The notes: generated by a model not told the origin, from the letters alone. 64,000 nucleotides of DNA from Bacteroidota bacterium (GCA_020161355.1 JAIUOF010000009.1:150008-214007); one strand, 5' to 3'; shown: positions 54,530 to 62,817, numbered from the stretch's first letter. Translations and numbers: made by a program.

Positions 54530-55516
54530 ATGAAATGGTTTTCCCTTCGATGGTTTAATCCTGATATCCTCAGGGCTTTTGAATGGGCAAATCCATATTA
54601 TTTCTGGTTATTGTTATTAATACCTATTCTATTTTTTCTAAAATGGGTATTTAAGTCGCATCGCTTACCCAAACTCATCCTTTCCGTTTCTGAAATCTCG
54701 ATACAATCTTCTATTTTTATTTGGCTCAGATATCTTGTACCTGCGTTCTTTATGCTCGGTTTAGTAAATCTGATTCTTGCTTTAGCCAGACCTCAGCTCG
54801 AAGATCAAAATTCGGAAAAATATGCCGAAGGCATCGATATCTCACTGGCAGTGGATGTTTCAGAATCAATGTTGGCCGATGACCTTCAACCCAATAGACT
54901 TGAAGCAGCAAAAAAAATTGCTGTAGATTTTATAAAAGGTCGCTCCAACGACCGTATTGCCCTGGTGGCTTTTGCAGGAGAAACCACCACCTTAAGCCCA
55001 CTAACCACTGACTATGAACAACTTCAGAATGAAATCACCAAGCTTAATACCAATTTGGTAAAAACTTCCGGTACGGCAATTGGACTGGCATTGGCATCTT
55101 GTATTAATAAACTTCGGGATGTGCCGGGTAAATCCAAAGTCGCAATAATCATCAGTGATGGCGACAATACCACCGGAAGTATTGACCCTAATATTGCATT
55201 GGATTTGGCCAAAACTTTAGGAATAAGAATCTATACCATAGCAATTGGGAGAGATGGTACTTCTGAAAAAATTGATGAAAAGACCCTGAAAATGTTGGCT
55301 AACAATGGGAACGGACAATTTTTCCGAGCAACAGACAACCGAACATTAGGGAAAATATTTTTGCAAATTAATAATCTGGAAAAAAGTAAATTTAAAGATC
55401 AGGGCATAAAAAATGTAAGCGACTATTATTATATATATCTCAATTGGTCAATTTTATTTCTTCTGATTTCGCTCCTTCTAAAACATACTTTTTTGGGAAA
55501 CATTTTGGAAGATTAA
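54530..55516 (+). CDS. BatA-like VWA domain membrane protein
   Basis: 328 aa. Two N-terminal membrane spans (about 20-37 and 65-85) precede a von Willebrand A domain with MIDAS residues DVSES, the Thr loop and IIISDGDNTTG; a final span is near the C terminus. The BatA/BatB family is linked to stress or aerotolerance and is normally next to MoxR and DUF58. Here it follows murQ with no gap, and the MoxR gene is 34 kb away. Confidence 0.9.
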   Translation: MKWFSLRWFNPDILRAFEWANPYYFWLLLLIPILFFLKWVFKSHRLPKLILSVSEISIQSSIFIWLRYLVPAFFMLGLVNLILALARPQLEDQNSEKYAEGIDISLAVDVSESMLADDLQPNRLEAAKKIAVDFIKGRSNDRIALVAFAGETTTLSPLTTDYEQLQNEITKLNTNLVKTSGTAIGLALASCINKLRDVPGKSKVAIIISDGDNTTGSIDPNIALDLAKTLGIRIYTIAIGRDGTSEKIDEKTLKMLANNGNGQFFRATDNRTLGKIFLQINNLEKSKFKDQGIKNVSDYYYIYLNWSILFLLISLLLKHTFLGNILED

Positions 55517-55612
55517 ACTTATTAATAATATTTTGAATATAATTCTAATATTTTTGTCAAAATAATATCATACTTTAAAGATTATTAAAACTTTTGAAAT
55601 ATTGAATTTTAG

Positions 55613-55620
55613 TAGGTTTG
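55613..55620 (+). promoter_or_regulatory. -7 box of the ThuA-oxidoreductase gene
   Basis: TAGGTTTG, exact TAnnTTTG, 21 nt before the ATG at 55642. A TTTG (55593-55596) lies 16 bp upstream, slightly closer than usual. Confidence 0.5.
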
Positions 55621-55641
55621 CAGTATTCAATCTTTGAAAAA

Positions 55642-57675
55642 ATGAAAAAAACAATCATGCTATTTATTTCTTTATTTTCCCTTATTTTCTCTGAAAATTA
55701 TGGTCAAAAAAATATTTTGATTTTTTCAAAAAATGCCAAATGGGCTTACAGACATCAATCCATTGAACATGCCAATCAGTCCCTAAAAGATTATTGTGAA
55801 AAAAAGGGCATTAAGGCCGACATCTCAGAAGATGCGAGCCTTTTTAATGATGAAAATTTAAAACAATACGCTGCACTAGTTTTTGTCAGTGCCAATCAGG
55901 ACATATTTGATGCAGACCAGGAAGCTGCCCTTCAAAGATATATCAGAGCCGGTGGCGGCTTTGTGGGTATTCATTCCACATCTGGTGTTGAAAGAAACTG
56001 GACTTGGTTTAACCGCATGCTGGGGGCTACATTTAAATGGCATCCTCCGCAACAATCCGGAATTATAAAAGTAGTTGATAATAAACATGTTTCAACCAGA
56101 CATCTCCCAAAAACCTGGAAACGCTGGGACGAATGGTATCTTTTTGGTCCGGTTAGGCCATATGTTAAAGTATTGATGGCTCTCGATTCTACTTCTTTTC
56201 AATCGGGACGGCATCCGCAAAACTACCCCAACGCCTGGTATCATGAGTTTGAGGGCGGACGTGTATTTTATACTGCCGGTGGACATAATGAAAATGATTT
56301 CGATGACCCATTATTTTTAGAACATGTTTTTGGAGGAATAAAATACGCTATGGGAAAGAAAACCAAGCTGGATTACAATAAAAATAAAGCCTTTGAAAAG
56401 CCTGCGGCCAGGTTAATCACATTGGATCCGGGTCATTTTCATGCTGCATTGGTCCAAAAAACCTCACTTCCGGGCTTAAACCAGAATGTAAGAGTTTACG
56501 CTCCGGAGGGTTCTGATTTAAAGCAACACCTTGCAAGAATCGAAGCTTATAACAATCGAAAAGAAAACCCAACGCACTGGAATGAAAATGTTTATACCGG
56601 AAATGATTTTTTCGAGAAAATGATTTCTGAGAAAAAAGGTGATATTGTGGTCATGGCAGGCAACAATGCCAAAAAAACCGATATGATTCTTAAAAGTATC
56701 TCCTCAGGCTTGAATGTTTTGGCTGATAAACCCATGTGCATCGACTCTGAAGGTTTTCTAAAACTCAAAAAAGCATTTGAAATAGCTAAAGAAAAAGATG
56801 TACTGCTTTATGATATAATGACCGAAAGGAGTGAAATCACCACCGTTTTGCAAAGAGAATTATCCTTTTCTCCGGAAGTTTTCGGAAAACTACTCCCGGG
56901 AAGTCCTGAAAATCCATCTATTATTAAAGAAAGTGTACACTATTTTTTCAAATATGTATCCGGAAGTCCGCTAATTCGGCCACAATGGTTTATGGATACC
57001 AAACAACAAGGCGAAGGCATTGTAGATGTAACTACTCATCTCGTAGATTTGGTACAGTGGGCCGCATTTCCTGATACTCCTTTACAACTTACCGATGCTG
57101 AGGTAATAGCAGCAAAAAGATGGCCAACAACGATGACTTTATCGGAATTCTCAAAAATTACAGGTGCCAATCAATTTCCTGATTTCTTAAAAAGTAATCT
57201 GAAAGATGGCAATTCGCTGGAAGTATTTGCCAATGGTGAGATTGATTTTAAGCTTAAAGAAATTCATTCAAAAGTTCGGGTTCTCTGGAAATATGGTGCT
57301 GAAAAAGGTGGTGATACTCATTATTCCATTATGAGAGGAAGCCTTTCGGACATTGAAATAAGACAAGGTGAAAAGGAGGGATTTGTGCCTCAGCTATATA
57401 TCAAAAATGCCAAATGTTCAGAGTCTCAAATAAAAAATACAGTGGATTTTCTGGCTAAAAAATATCCCGGAGTATCTTTTCAAAAAGAAGGAGAAGAATA
57501 CAAAATTCTTATCCCTGATAGTTACAGAACAGGCCATGAGGCTCATTTTGGTGAAGTTATGGAAAGATTTTTGAAATATTATAAGGTAAATAATCTACCT
57601 GACTGGGAAGTACCAAATATGTTATTGAAATACGCGATTACCACTCAAGCTTTGGATTTAGCAAAAAAACAATAA
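55642..57675 (+). CDS. secreted ThuA domain fused to a Gfo/Idh-type oxidoreductase
   Basis: 677 aa from the ATG at 55642, which begins a signal peptide (MKKTIMLFISLFSLIFSENYG). Residues about 25-245 are a ThuA-like class-I glutamine-amidotransferase-type domain (YIRAGGGFVGIHS, WYHEFEGGRVFYTAGG). From about 260 on is an oxidoreductase with a Rossmann-like start (LITLDPGHFHAALVQK), the EKP-like LADKPMC and a putative-oxidoreductase C-terminal domain. It probably modifies sugars in the periplasm. It starts a group with an SDR and GH30. Confidence 0.88.
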   Translation: MKKTIMLFISLFSLIFSENYGQKNILIFSKNAKWAYRHQSIEHANQSLKDYCEKKGIKADISEDASLFNDENLKQYAALVFVSANQDIFDADQEAALQRYIRAGGGFVGIHSTSGVERNWTWFNRMLGATFKWHPPQQSGIIKVVDNKHVSTRHLPKTWKRWDEWYLFGPVRPYVKVLMALDSTSFQSGRHPQNYPNAWYHEFEGGRVFYTAGGHNENDFDDPLFLEHVFGGIKYAMGKKTKLDYNKNKAFEKPAARLITLDPGHFHAALVQKTSLPGLNQNVRVYAPEGSDLKQHLARIEAYNNRKENPTHWNENVYTGNDFFEKMISEKKGDIVVMAGNNAKKTDMILKSISSGLNVLADKPMCIDSEGFLKLKKAFEIAKEKDVLLYDIMTERSEITTVLQRELSFSPEVFGKLLPGSPENPSIIKESVHYFFKYVSGSPLIRPQWFMDTKQQGEGIVDVTTHLVDLVQWAAFPDTPLQLTDAEVIAAKRWPTTMTLSEFSKITGANQFPDFLKSNLKDGNSLEVFANGEIDFKLKEIHSKVRVLWKYGAEKGGDTHYSIMRGSLSDIEIRQGEKEGFVPQLYIKNAKCSESQIKNTVDFLAKKYPGVSFQKEGEEYKILIPDSYRTGHEAHFGEVMERFLKYYKVNNLPDWEVPNMLLKYAITTQALDLAKKQ

Positions 57676-57695
57676 TTTATTCAATTTAACATAAA

Positions 57696-58454
57696 ATGAA
57701 AAATCCTTTTTCCCTTGAGGGGAGTTTAGCCGTCGTTACTGGCGGCGGAACAGGCATAGGGCTGGCAATCAGTCAATGTCTCATAAATGCAGGAGCCAGA
57801 GTGGTAATCACAGGCCGTAGAGAAGAAGTTTTAAAAGAAGCTGTTTCAGTATTAGGTCCAAATGCTTTTTTTATCGTTAACGATGTTACTGATTTAACTC
57901 AGACCGCCTTGCTGGTTGAGGAAGTAGAAAATAAATTTGGGCCTATCGACACTTTAGTCAACAATGCCGGAATCAACATGAAAAAGCCTTCGGTAGAAGT
58001 AACTGATGGAGAATTTGCCAATATTATTCAAACCAACCTTCAGGCTGTATTTTCTTTGACTCGGGAGGTAGCTAAAAAAATGATACTCCGCCGAGCAGGC
58101 TCAATAATTAATATCTCCTCCATGGCGGGTTATTATGGCATCGACCGCGTACCAGCCTATACAGCCTCTAAAAGCGGGATAGAAGGCCTTACAAAAGCAC
58201 TGGCCACCGATTGGGGCAAATTTAATGTAAGAGTAAATGCCGTAGCCCCTGGATTCATCGAAACAGCAATGATGAAAACCGCAATGAACTCAGACCCTGA
58301 CCGCATGAATAAAGCCCTGGGTCGCACTCCAATGGAGAAATTTGGAAAACCGGAAGATATAGGCAACGCAGTTGTATTTCTGGCGTCTTCTGCCGCTGAA
58401 TACATTACGGGCGTTTCTCTCAGGGTTGATGGCGGAAATGCAATTGGTTTTTAA
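57696..58454 (+). CDS. short-chain dehydrogenase/reductase (sugar acid type)
   Basis: 252 aa classical SDR. Cofactor loop TGGGTGIGLAIS, NNAGINMKKPS, and active site Ser in NISSMAGYYG with YTASKSG (Tyr-x3-Lys). It is closest to gluconate 5-dehydrogenase or 2-deoxy-D-gluconate 3-dehydrogenase types. It follows the ThuA-oxidoreductase gene by 20 bp, suggesting co-transcription and a role in sugar or keto-sugar catabolism. Substrate unproven. Confidence 0.9.
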   Translation: MKNPFSLEGSLAVVTGGGTGIGLAISQCLINAGARVVITGRREEVLKEAVSVLGPNAFFIVNDVTDLTQTALLVEEVENKFGPIDTLVNNAGINMKKPSVEVTDGEFANIIQTNLQAVFSLTREVAKKMILRRAGSIINISSMAGYYGIDRVPAYTASKSGIEGLTKALATDWGKFNVRVNAVAPGFIETAMMKTAMNSDPDRMNKALGRTPMEKFGKPEDIGNAVVFLASSAAEYITGVSLRVDGGNAIGF

Positions 58455-58508
58455 TTTCATAAATCGAAGAATTATCCAATTTTCGAAAAATTTTTATGTG
58501 ATTAAACG

Positions 58509-58537
58509 TAAACAGGCATCAAAAGCCTGTTTTTTTT
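58509..58537 (+). terminator. terminator of the ThuA-SDR unit
   Basis: AACAGGC / GCCTGTT hairpin with a 7 nt loop, followed by a run of T. Confidence 0.9.
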
Positions 58538-58649
58538 ATTCTAATATGTTGACCTCAATCATTTAAAATATCAATAAAAATGTAAATTTTTGTATTATAT
58601 TGAAATTGGATTTATAAAACCTTAAAATTTTGAATTGAATCAATCTATT

Positions 58650-60062
58650 ATGAAAAAACTATTTGTAATTCTTATGGTTTTGGCCGGATACTCAGTTTTT
58701 GCACAAAATGTAAAAATATATACTACTGCCAACCAAACCGACCAAAAATTGACTTTAACCGGAAATGCCAACCTTGTACCCACCGGACAACCTGTCGAAA
58801 CCCAGATTTGTATTTTTGTAAATCCAAAAAAAACCTTTCAAACTGTGGTAGGTATTGGTGGAGCTATAACTGATGCCAGTGCCGAAGTTTTTTATAAACT
58901 GCCCGCAGAAAAACAAAAAGAGATATTGAATGCTTATTATGATAAAAAATCGGGAATCGGATATAACCTTATCAGAACCAATATCAACAGCTGTGATTTT
59001 AGTTCAGACTCATATACCTACGTCCAGGAAGATGATACCGCTCTAAAAACCTGGGATATTTCGCATGATCTAAAATATAAAGTGCCACTTATTAAAGAAG
59101 CTTTTAAAAAAGCGGGCGAAACACCAACATTCTATGTGAGCCCATGGAGCCCTCCTGCATTTATGAAAACCAACAATAACATGCTTCGCGGAGGAAAATT
59201 GTTGCCAGAATTTTCACAGTCCTGGGCCAATTATTATGTGAAATTTATCAAAAATTATGAAAAAATAGGTCTTCCCGTTTGGGGTCTTACCATTCAAAAT
59301 GAACCAATGGCTACGCAAACCTGGGAATCATGTATATATTCCGCTGAAGATGAACGAGATTTTCTAAAAAAATACCTTGGGCCTACCCTTAAGAAATCTG
59401 GTTTGGGAACAAAAAAAATCGTTGTGTGGGATCACAACCGCGACCTGTTGACCCAAAGAGCCTCAACAATACTCGATGACCCCGATGCAGCTCAATATGT
59501 GTATGGCGTGGGATTCCATTGGTATGAAAACTGGAGTGGTGGTGATCCAATGTTTGAAAACGTGGATAAAGTGCAGGAAATGTATCCTGATAAAAAACTC
59601 CTTTTCACCGAAGGTTGTGTGGAAAGATTTAATCCTGCCAATTATCAGCTTTGGACAAATGGAGAAAGATATGGTAAATCACTCATCAATGATTTTAACA
59701 ATGGGGTAGTGGCCTGGACAGACTGGAATATTCTTTTAGATGAAAAAGGTGGCCCAAATCACGTAGGTAATTTCTGTTTTGCTCCCATTCATGCCGATCT
59801 CAGCACCAATGAAATCATTTATACGCCATCTTACTATATGATAGGTCATTTTTCAAAATTCATAAAAAAAGGAGCTAAGCGTATTGCAAATTCAGCGAGC
59901 CGAAGTCAACTACTAAGCACTTCATTTAAAAACCCCGATGGGCAATTGGTTACCATTGTCCTAAATTTAAGTGACAGGGAAGTTCTGTATAAATATTACG
60001 TAGGTCAAAAAGCCACTGATATTACAATACCGGCAAAAGCCATTCAAACTTTGGTCTTTTAA
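58650..60062 (+). CDS. secreted GH30 glycoside hydrolase (glucosylceramidase-like)
   Basis: 470 aa from the ATG at 58650, opening the signal peptide MKKLFVILMVLAGYSVFAQ. The catalytic acid/base Glu is in LTIQNEPMATQTWES and the nucleophile Glu is in LLFTEGCVERF. A C-terminal beta domain starts around residue 400. GH30 includes beta-glucosylceramidases and beta-1,6-glucanases. It is separate from the upstream SDR by a terminator, but the location suggests a carbohydrate-use neighbourhood. Confidence 0.93.
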   Translation: MKKLFVILMVLAGYSVFAQNVKIYTTANQTDQKLTLTGNANLVPTGQPVETQICIFVNPKKTFQTVVGIGGAITDASAEVFYKLPAEKQKEILNAYYDKKSGIGYNLIRTNINSCDFSSDSYTYVQEDDTALKTWDISHDLKYKVPLIKEAFKKAGETPTFYVSPWSPPAFMKTNNNMLRGGKLLPEFSQSWANYYVKFIKNYEKIGLPVWGLTIQNEPMATQTWESCIYSAEDERDFLKKYLGPTLKKSGLGTKKIVVWDHNRDLLTQRASTILDDPDAAQYVYGVGFHWYENWSGGDPMFENVDKVQEMYPDKKLLFTEGCVERFNPANYQLWTNGERYGKSLINDFNNGVVAWTDWNILLDEKGGPNHVGNFCFAPIHADLSTNEIIYTPSYYMIGHFSKFIKKGAKRIANSASRSQLLSTSFKNPDGQLVTIVLNLSDREVLYKYYVGQKATDITIPAKAIQTLVF

Positions 60063-60077
60063 AATAGTTTATATACG

Positions 60078-60113
60078 AAAAGAGGCTTTGTAGATCATTC
60101 AAAGCCTCTTTTT
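60078..60113. terminator. bidirectional terminator between GH30 and the FAH gene
   Basis: 13 bp perfect stem AAAAGAGGCTTTG / CAAAGCCTCTTTT with a 9 nt loop, A/T runs both sides. Confidence 0.93.
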
Positions 60114-60127
60114 ATTTTCTTTAGAAT

Positions 60128-60988
60128 TTAAATTCTATTATAGGCAATAGCTACCTGTCTTTGAGTTCCCAGACCTTCAATTCCTAATTCCACTACATCC
60201 CCCGGTTTAAGATAGGTTGGGGGATTCAATCCCAACCCTACACCCGCTGGAGTACCCGTAGAAATCACATCACCCGGTAAAAGAGTCATAAATTGACTGA
60301 GATAACTAATTATAGTAGGAATATCAAAAATAAGGTCATTGGTATTAGAATCCTGCAGTCTTTTTCCATTCAAATCAAGCCATAAATTAAGAAAATGTGG
60401 ATCCGCAATTTCATCTTTAGTTGCAAGAAATGGTCCTAAAGGTGCGAAAGTATCTGCTGATTTTCCCTTAACCCATTGTCCACCTCTTTCCAATTGGAAT
60501 TCTCTTTCTGAGTAATCATTATGCAAACAATATCCCGCAACATAATCCATTGCCCCTTCTTTTGAGATATATGACGCCTTTTTCCCGATTACAACTGCCA
60601 GTTCAACCTCCCAGTCAGTTTTAACCGAATTTTTTGGAATTATTACATTATCATTAGGACCACAAACAGCAGTAGTAGCCTTAAAAAAGATTACTGGTTC
60701 TTTCGGAACTTCCATTTTTGATTCAGCAGCATGCTTGGCATAATTTAGGCCGATACAGACAATTTTAGAAGGTCTGGCAACGCAAGAACCAATTCGTGTA
60801 TTAGAATCGACCTCCGGACAATTTTCTCCATTGTCCTCTATCCATTTCGAAAAACGATTCAAACCATCATTGGCGAAAAATTGCTCATTAAAATCTTCTC
60901 CAAAACCCCTCGCATCAAAATATTTCCCGTTTGAGGAAATAAAACCTGGTTTTTCAAACCCAAAATCTCCAAATCGTATAAGTTTCAT
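60128..60988 (-). CDS. fumarylacetoacetate hydrolase-family protein
   Basis: 286 aa. An N-terminal extension is followed by the FAH fold with KIVCIGLNYAKHAAES, the metal-binding DWEVELAVVIGKKA and YCLHNDYSEREFQL, and TGTPAGVGLGLNPP. Close relatives are diketo-deoxy-sugar acid hydrolases and acylpyruvases. With the SDR located 21 bp upstream, it fits the L-fucose/L-rhamnose non-phosphorylating route (2,4-diketo-3-deoxy-acid hydrolysis), but other 2-keto acid substrates are possible. Confidence 0.9.
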   Translation of the reverse strand: MKLIRFGDFGFEKPGFISSNGKYFDARGFGEDFNEQFFANDGLNRFSKWIEDNGENCPEVDSNTRIGSCVARPSKIVCIGLNYAKHAAESKMEVPKEPVIFFKATTAVCGPNDNVIIPKNSVKTDWEVELAVVIGKKASYISKEGAMDYVAGYCLHNDYSEREFQLERGGQWVKGKSADTFAPLGPFLATKDEIADPHFLNLWLDLNGKRLQDSNTNDLIFDIPTIISYLSQFMTLLPGDVISTGTPAGVGLGLNPPTYLKPGDVVELGIEGLGTQRQVAIAYNRI

Positions 60989-61009
60989 AAAAATGGTCGA
61001 ATATTCTTT

Positions 61010-61783
61010 TTAATTATTAAGTTTTACAAAGCCTCCATCAATAACGTAGTCACAACCTGTCAAAAAGGAAGCCTCATCTGAAGCCAGATAAACTGCCATT
61101 GCGGCTATTTCTTCAGGTTTTGCCATTCTTCCAATCGGTTGAGTTTTAGAAAGCTTTTCAAAAACTTCCTTTTCCTGACCAGGATAATTCTTTTTGATAA
61201 ACCCATCTACAAAAGGAGTATGAACCCTTGCCGGGGATATACTGTTACAACGAATATTCTCCTTTACATAATCGCGGGCCACCTGAGCTGTCATCGCAAA
61301 TATTGCTCCTTTAGTCATTGAATAAGCAAACCTCTCGGGAATACCCACGGTGGCAGCTATACTAGCAATATTAATTATTATTCCGCCACCATTTGATTTA
61401 AACAGTGGAATCACACAATGCATACAATTATAAAATCCTTTAATATTGACATTATATAACCTATCCAAATCTTCTTCACTGGTAGATTCTACCGTTCCAA
61501 CGTGGGCAATTCCGGCATTATTGACTAAAATATTCACGGGCAACAAAGCCTGAATCTTTTGAAGTTTTTTATTTACATTTTCCTGATTAGATACATCTAC
61601 TTTGTGGCAATAAGCCTTTCCACCATTAGCATTAATTAAGTCAGCTTCTCTCTCAGCTTTATCAATATTCGTTTCAAAAATATGTACAATTGCTCCTTGC
61701 TTAGCAAATGCCCTGGATATTTCCAAACCTATGCCACTGGCACCGCCAGTAACTACCGCAACTTTTTTAGTAAGTTTAAACAT
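61010..61783 (-). CDS. short-chain dehydrogenase/reductase (deoxy-sugar acid type)
   Basis: 257 aa classical SDR: TGGASGIGLEISRAF cofactor loop, NNAGIAHVGT, IASIAATVGIP and YSMTKGA (Tyr-x3-Lys). The C-terminal ISPARVHTPFVDGFI loop is typical of 2-keto-3-deoxy-L-fuconate/rhamnonate dehydrogenase-like enzymes. It is the first gene of a two-gene unit with the FAH hydrolase, making an oxidation-then-hydrolysis pair plausible. Substrate assignment is inference from the pair. Confidence 0.9.
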   Translation of the reverse strand: MFKLTKKVAVVTGGASGIGLEISRAFAKQGAIVHIFETNIDKAEREADLINANGGKAYCHKVDVSNQENVNKKLQKIQALLPVNILVNNAGIAHVGTVESTSEEDLDRLYNVNIKGFYNCMHCVIPLFKSNGGGIIINIASIAATVGIPERFAYSMTKGAIFAMTAQVARDYVKENIRCNSISPARVHTPFVDGFIKKNYPGQEKEVFEKLSKTQPIGRMAKPEEIAAMAVYLASDEASFLTGCDYVIDGGFVKLNN

Positions 61784-61805
61784 AAATTCCTGCTAATATT
61801 TGCAA

Positions 61806-61834
61806 CAAAGTTAAATTAGAATGTGGTAAACAAA
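61806..61834 (-). promoter_or_regulatory. promoter of the SDR-FAH operon
   Basis: Minus-strand TTTG, 17 bp, TAACTTTG. Both boxes are exact, but the spacer is 2 bp shorter than the usual 19. It is 22 nt before the SDR ATG. Confidence 0.5.
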
Positions 61835-61926
61835 AACCAAAACAAAAAATAAGCTATAAATCCGTCTTCATTTAAAAAAGCGTTAAATTTTCCTTTGATA
61901 TTCTTTTCAAAATCTAAAATTTTCGA

Positions 61927-61934
61927 TACCTTTG
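61927..61934 (+). promoter_or_regulatory. -7 box of the tRNA-His gene
   Basis: TACCTTTG, exact TAnnTTTG, 17 nt before the tRNA; TTTT occupies the -33 position at 19 bp spacing. Confidence 0.5.
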
Positions 61935-61951
61935 CAGTCCTAAATCAATAT

Positions 61952-62029
61952 GGAGGTTATAGCTCAGCTGGTTAGAGCACCAGATTGTGGTTCTGGGGGT
62001 CGTGGGTTCGAACCCCATTAGCCTCCCCA
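61952..62029 (+). tRNA. tRNA-His (anticodon GTG), CCA encoded
   Basis: The cloverleaf can be drawn fully: acceptor GAGGTTA / TAGCCTC, D-arm with AGCTCAGCTGGTTAGAGC, anticodon stem CCAGA / TCTGG with loop TTGTGGT (anticodon GTG), and T-arm GTGGG-TTCGAAC-CCCAT. The extra 5' G (G-1) opposite C73 is the identity feature of histidine tRNA, and CCA is encoded. It is followed at once by a terminator, then by decayed copies of its 3' half. Confidence 0.95.
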
Positions 62030-62036
62030 TCAGGGT

Positions 62037-62064
62037 AAAGCGAGTCGATAGGCTCGCTTTTTTT
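62037..62064 (+). terminator. terminator of tRNA-His
   Basis: AAAGCGAG / CTCGCTTT stem with an 8 nt loop, then a T-run. The same hairpin is repeated in the downstream copies. Confidence 0.88.
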
Positions 62065-62090
62065 ATTCTAACTTATTTCCAAAAAATATA

Positions 62091-62215
62091 CAGATTGTGG
62101 TTCCGGGGGTCGTGGCGGTGCGGCGATCCGATTCGAACCCCATTAGCCTCCCTATCAGGGTAAAGCGAGTCGATAGGCTCGCTTTTTTTATTCTTACTTA
62201 TTTCCAAAAAATATA
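62091..62215 (+). repeat. tandem copy 2: 3' half of tRNA-His plus terminator, with 15 bp insertion
   Basis: Starting from the anticodon arm (CAGATTGTGG), this copies the tRNA 3' half and the terminator of tRNA-His almost exactly. A net 15 bp insertion (CGGTGCGGCGATCCGA replacing one G) splits the 5' side of the T-arm. The acceptor 5' strand and D-arm are missing, so it cannot be a functional tRNA. Spacing to the tRNA copy is 110 bp, and 125 bp to the next copy. Confidence 0.9.
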
Positions 62216-62337
62216 CAGATTGTGGTTCCGGGGGTCGTGGCGGTGCGGCGATCCGATTCGAACCCCATTCTCCCCATAGGGGTAAAGCGAGTCAGCAGGC
62301 TCGCTTTTTTTATTCCAAAATTTTTATCAAAAAAACA
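62216..62337 (+). repeat. tandem copy 3: tRNA-His 3' half plus terminator
   Basis: It carries the same 15 bp insertion as copy 2, hence derives from it (or the reverse). The CCA-side acceptor has small deletions (CATTCTCCCCATAG), and the terminator loop differs (TCAGCAGG). The tail after the terminator is diverged. Confidence 0.88.
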
Positions 62338-62432
62338 CATATTGAGGATCTGGAGGGGCATGATAGTGCAGCAATCCCATTCCAACACCAATAACCATCC
62401 TATCAGGATAAAACGAATAAAAAGCATAAAAG
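62338..62432 (+). repeat. tandem copy 4: strongly decayed tRNA-His 3' half
   Basis: The run ATTGAGGATCTGGAGGGGC through CATCCTATCAGGATAAAACG lines up along its length with copies 2 and 3, including the insertion region (AGTGCAGCAATCCCAT), at perhaps 60-65% identity. The terminator stem is destroyed. This is the oldest copy of the array. Confidence 0.7.
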
Positions 62433-62500
62433 AGTAAAAGCCTCAAAAATCATTTTTGACTTGATATATGGTAAATTGATATAAAATAATAAATAATTTT

Positions 62501-62611
62501 GGCGGCCTCACCCCACGCCCAAAGCGTGGTGTGACCGGGCTATTCACTACAAGTCCGGCTTCCGCACATCCCAGCCGCACTGCGGGCTTTCCGTTGCTAT
62601 CCCTGGCCGGG
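62501..62611. other. GC-rich structured island, candidate ncRNA or dispersed repeat
   Basis: About 67% G+C over 111 bp in an AT-rich background. Structure that can be read: a 10 bp hairpin with one mismatch (62508-62534, TCAC-c-CCACGC / GCGTGG-t-GTGA); a CCGG-CCGG arm (62535-62558) holding TATTCACTACAAGT in its loop; a TCCGCA / TGCGGG arm (62561-62586); and a closing CGGCC / GGCCG pair joining 62503-62507 to 62605-62609. No coding pattern. From memory, similar GC-rich pieces with this core occur in other Bacteroidota genomes; this was not checked. The flanks from 62433 to 62500 and 62612 to 62817 show nothing recognisable. Confidence 0.55.
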
Positions 62612-62817
62612 TAGAATTTGTTAATCATAAAAAAAATAGCCTCGGATAATTATAAATTTAGAATTACATTTTACCTTTAGCGAAAAATAATATGAAATAC
62701 TTGATTTAGTAAGGCTATCAAAGACTGAAATAAATCATAACAATTTCTTTTCAACACAAAATATAAATAATGCAGATATATAATTTTATGTTTATAGAAT
62801 CAAATCCTCCCAAATAA

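Noticed and set aside
61952..62432. Possible CRISPR-like array
   Set aside because: Units of 110-125 bp are contiguous tRNA-terminator duplicates with no unique spacers between short repeats, and there are no cas genes.
62097..62437. Open frames over the tRNA-derived repeats (62097-62279 and 62222-62437)
   Set aside because: Both translate the same tRNA/terminator sequence and its insertion; the protein repeats only because the DNA does. No start signals or family.
62443..62628. Minus-strand frame of 61 codons through the GC-rich island
   Set aside because: It is kept open by GC-rich structured sequence. Codon use and composition do not look coding, and the stems explain the pattern better.
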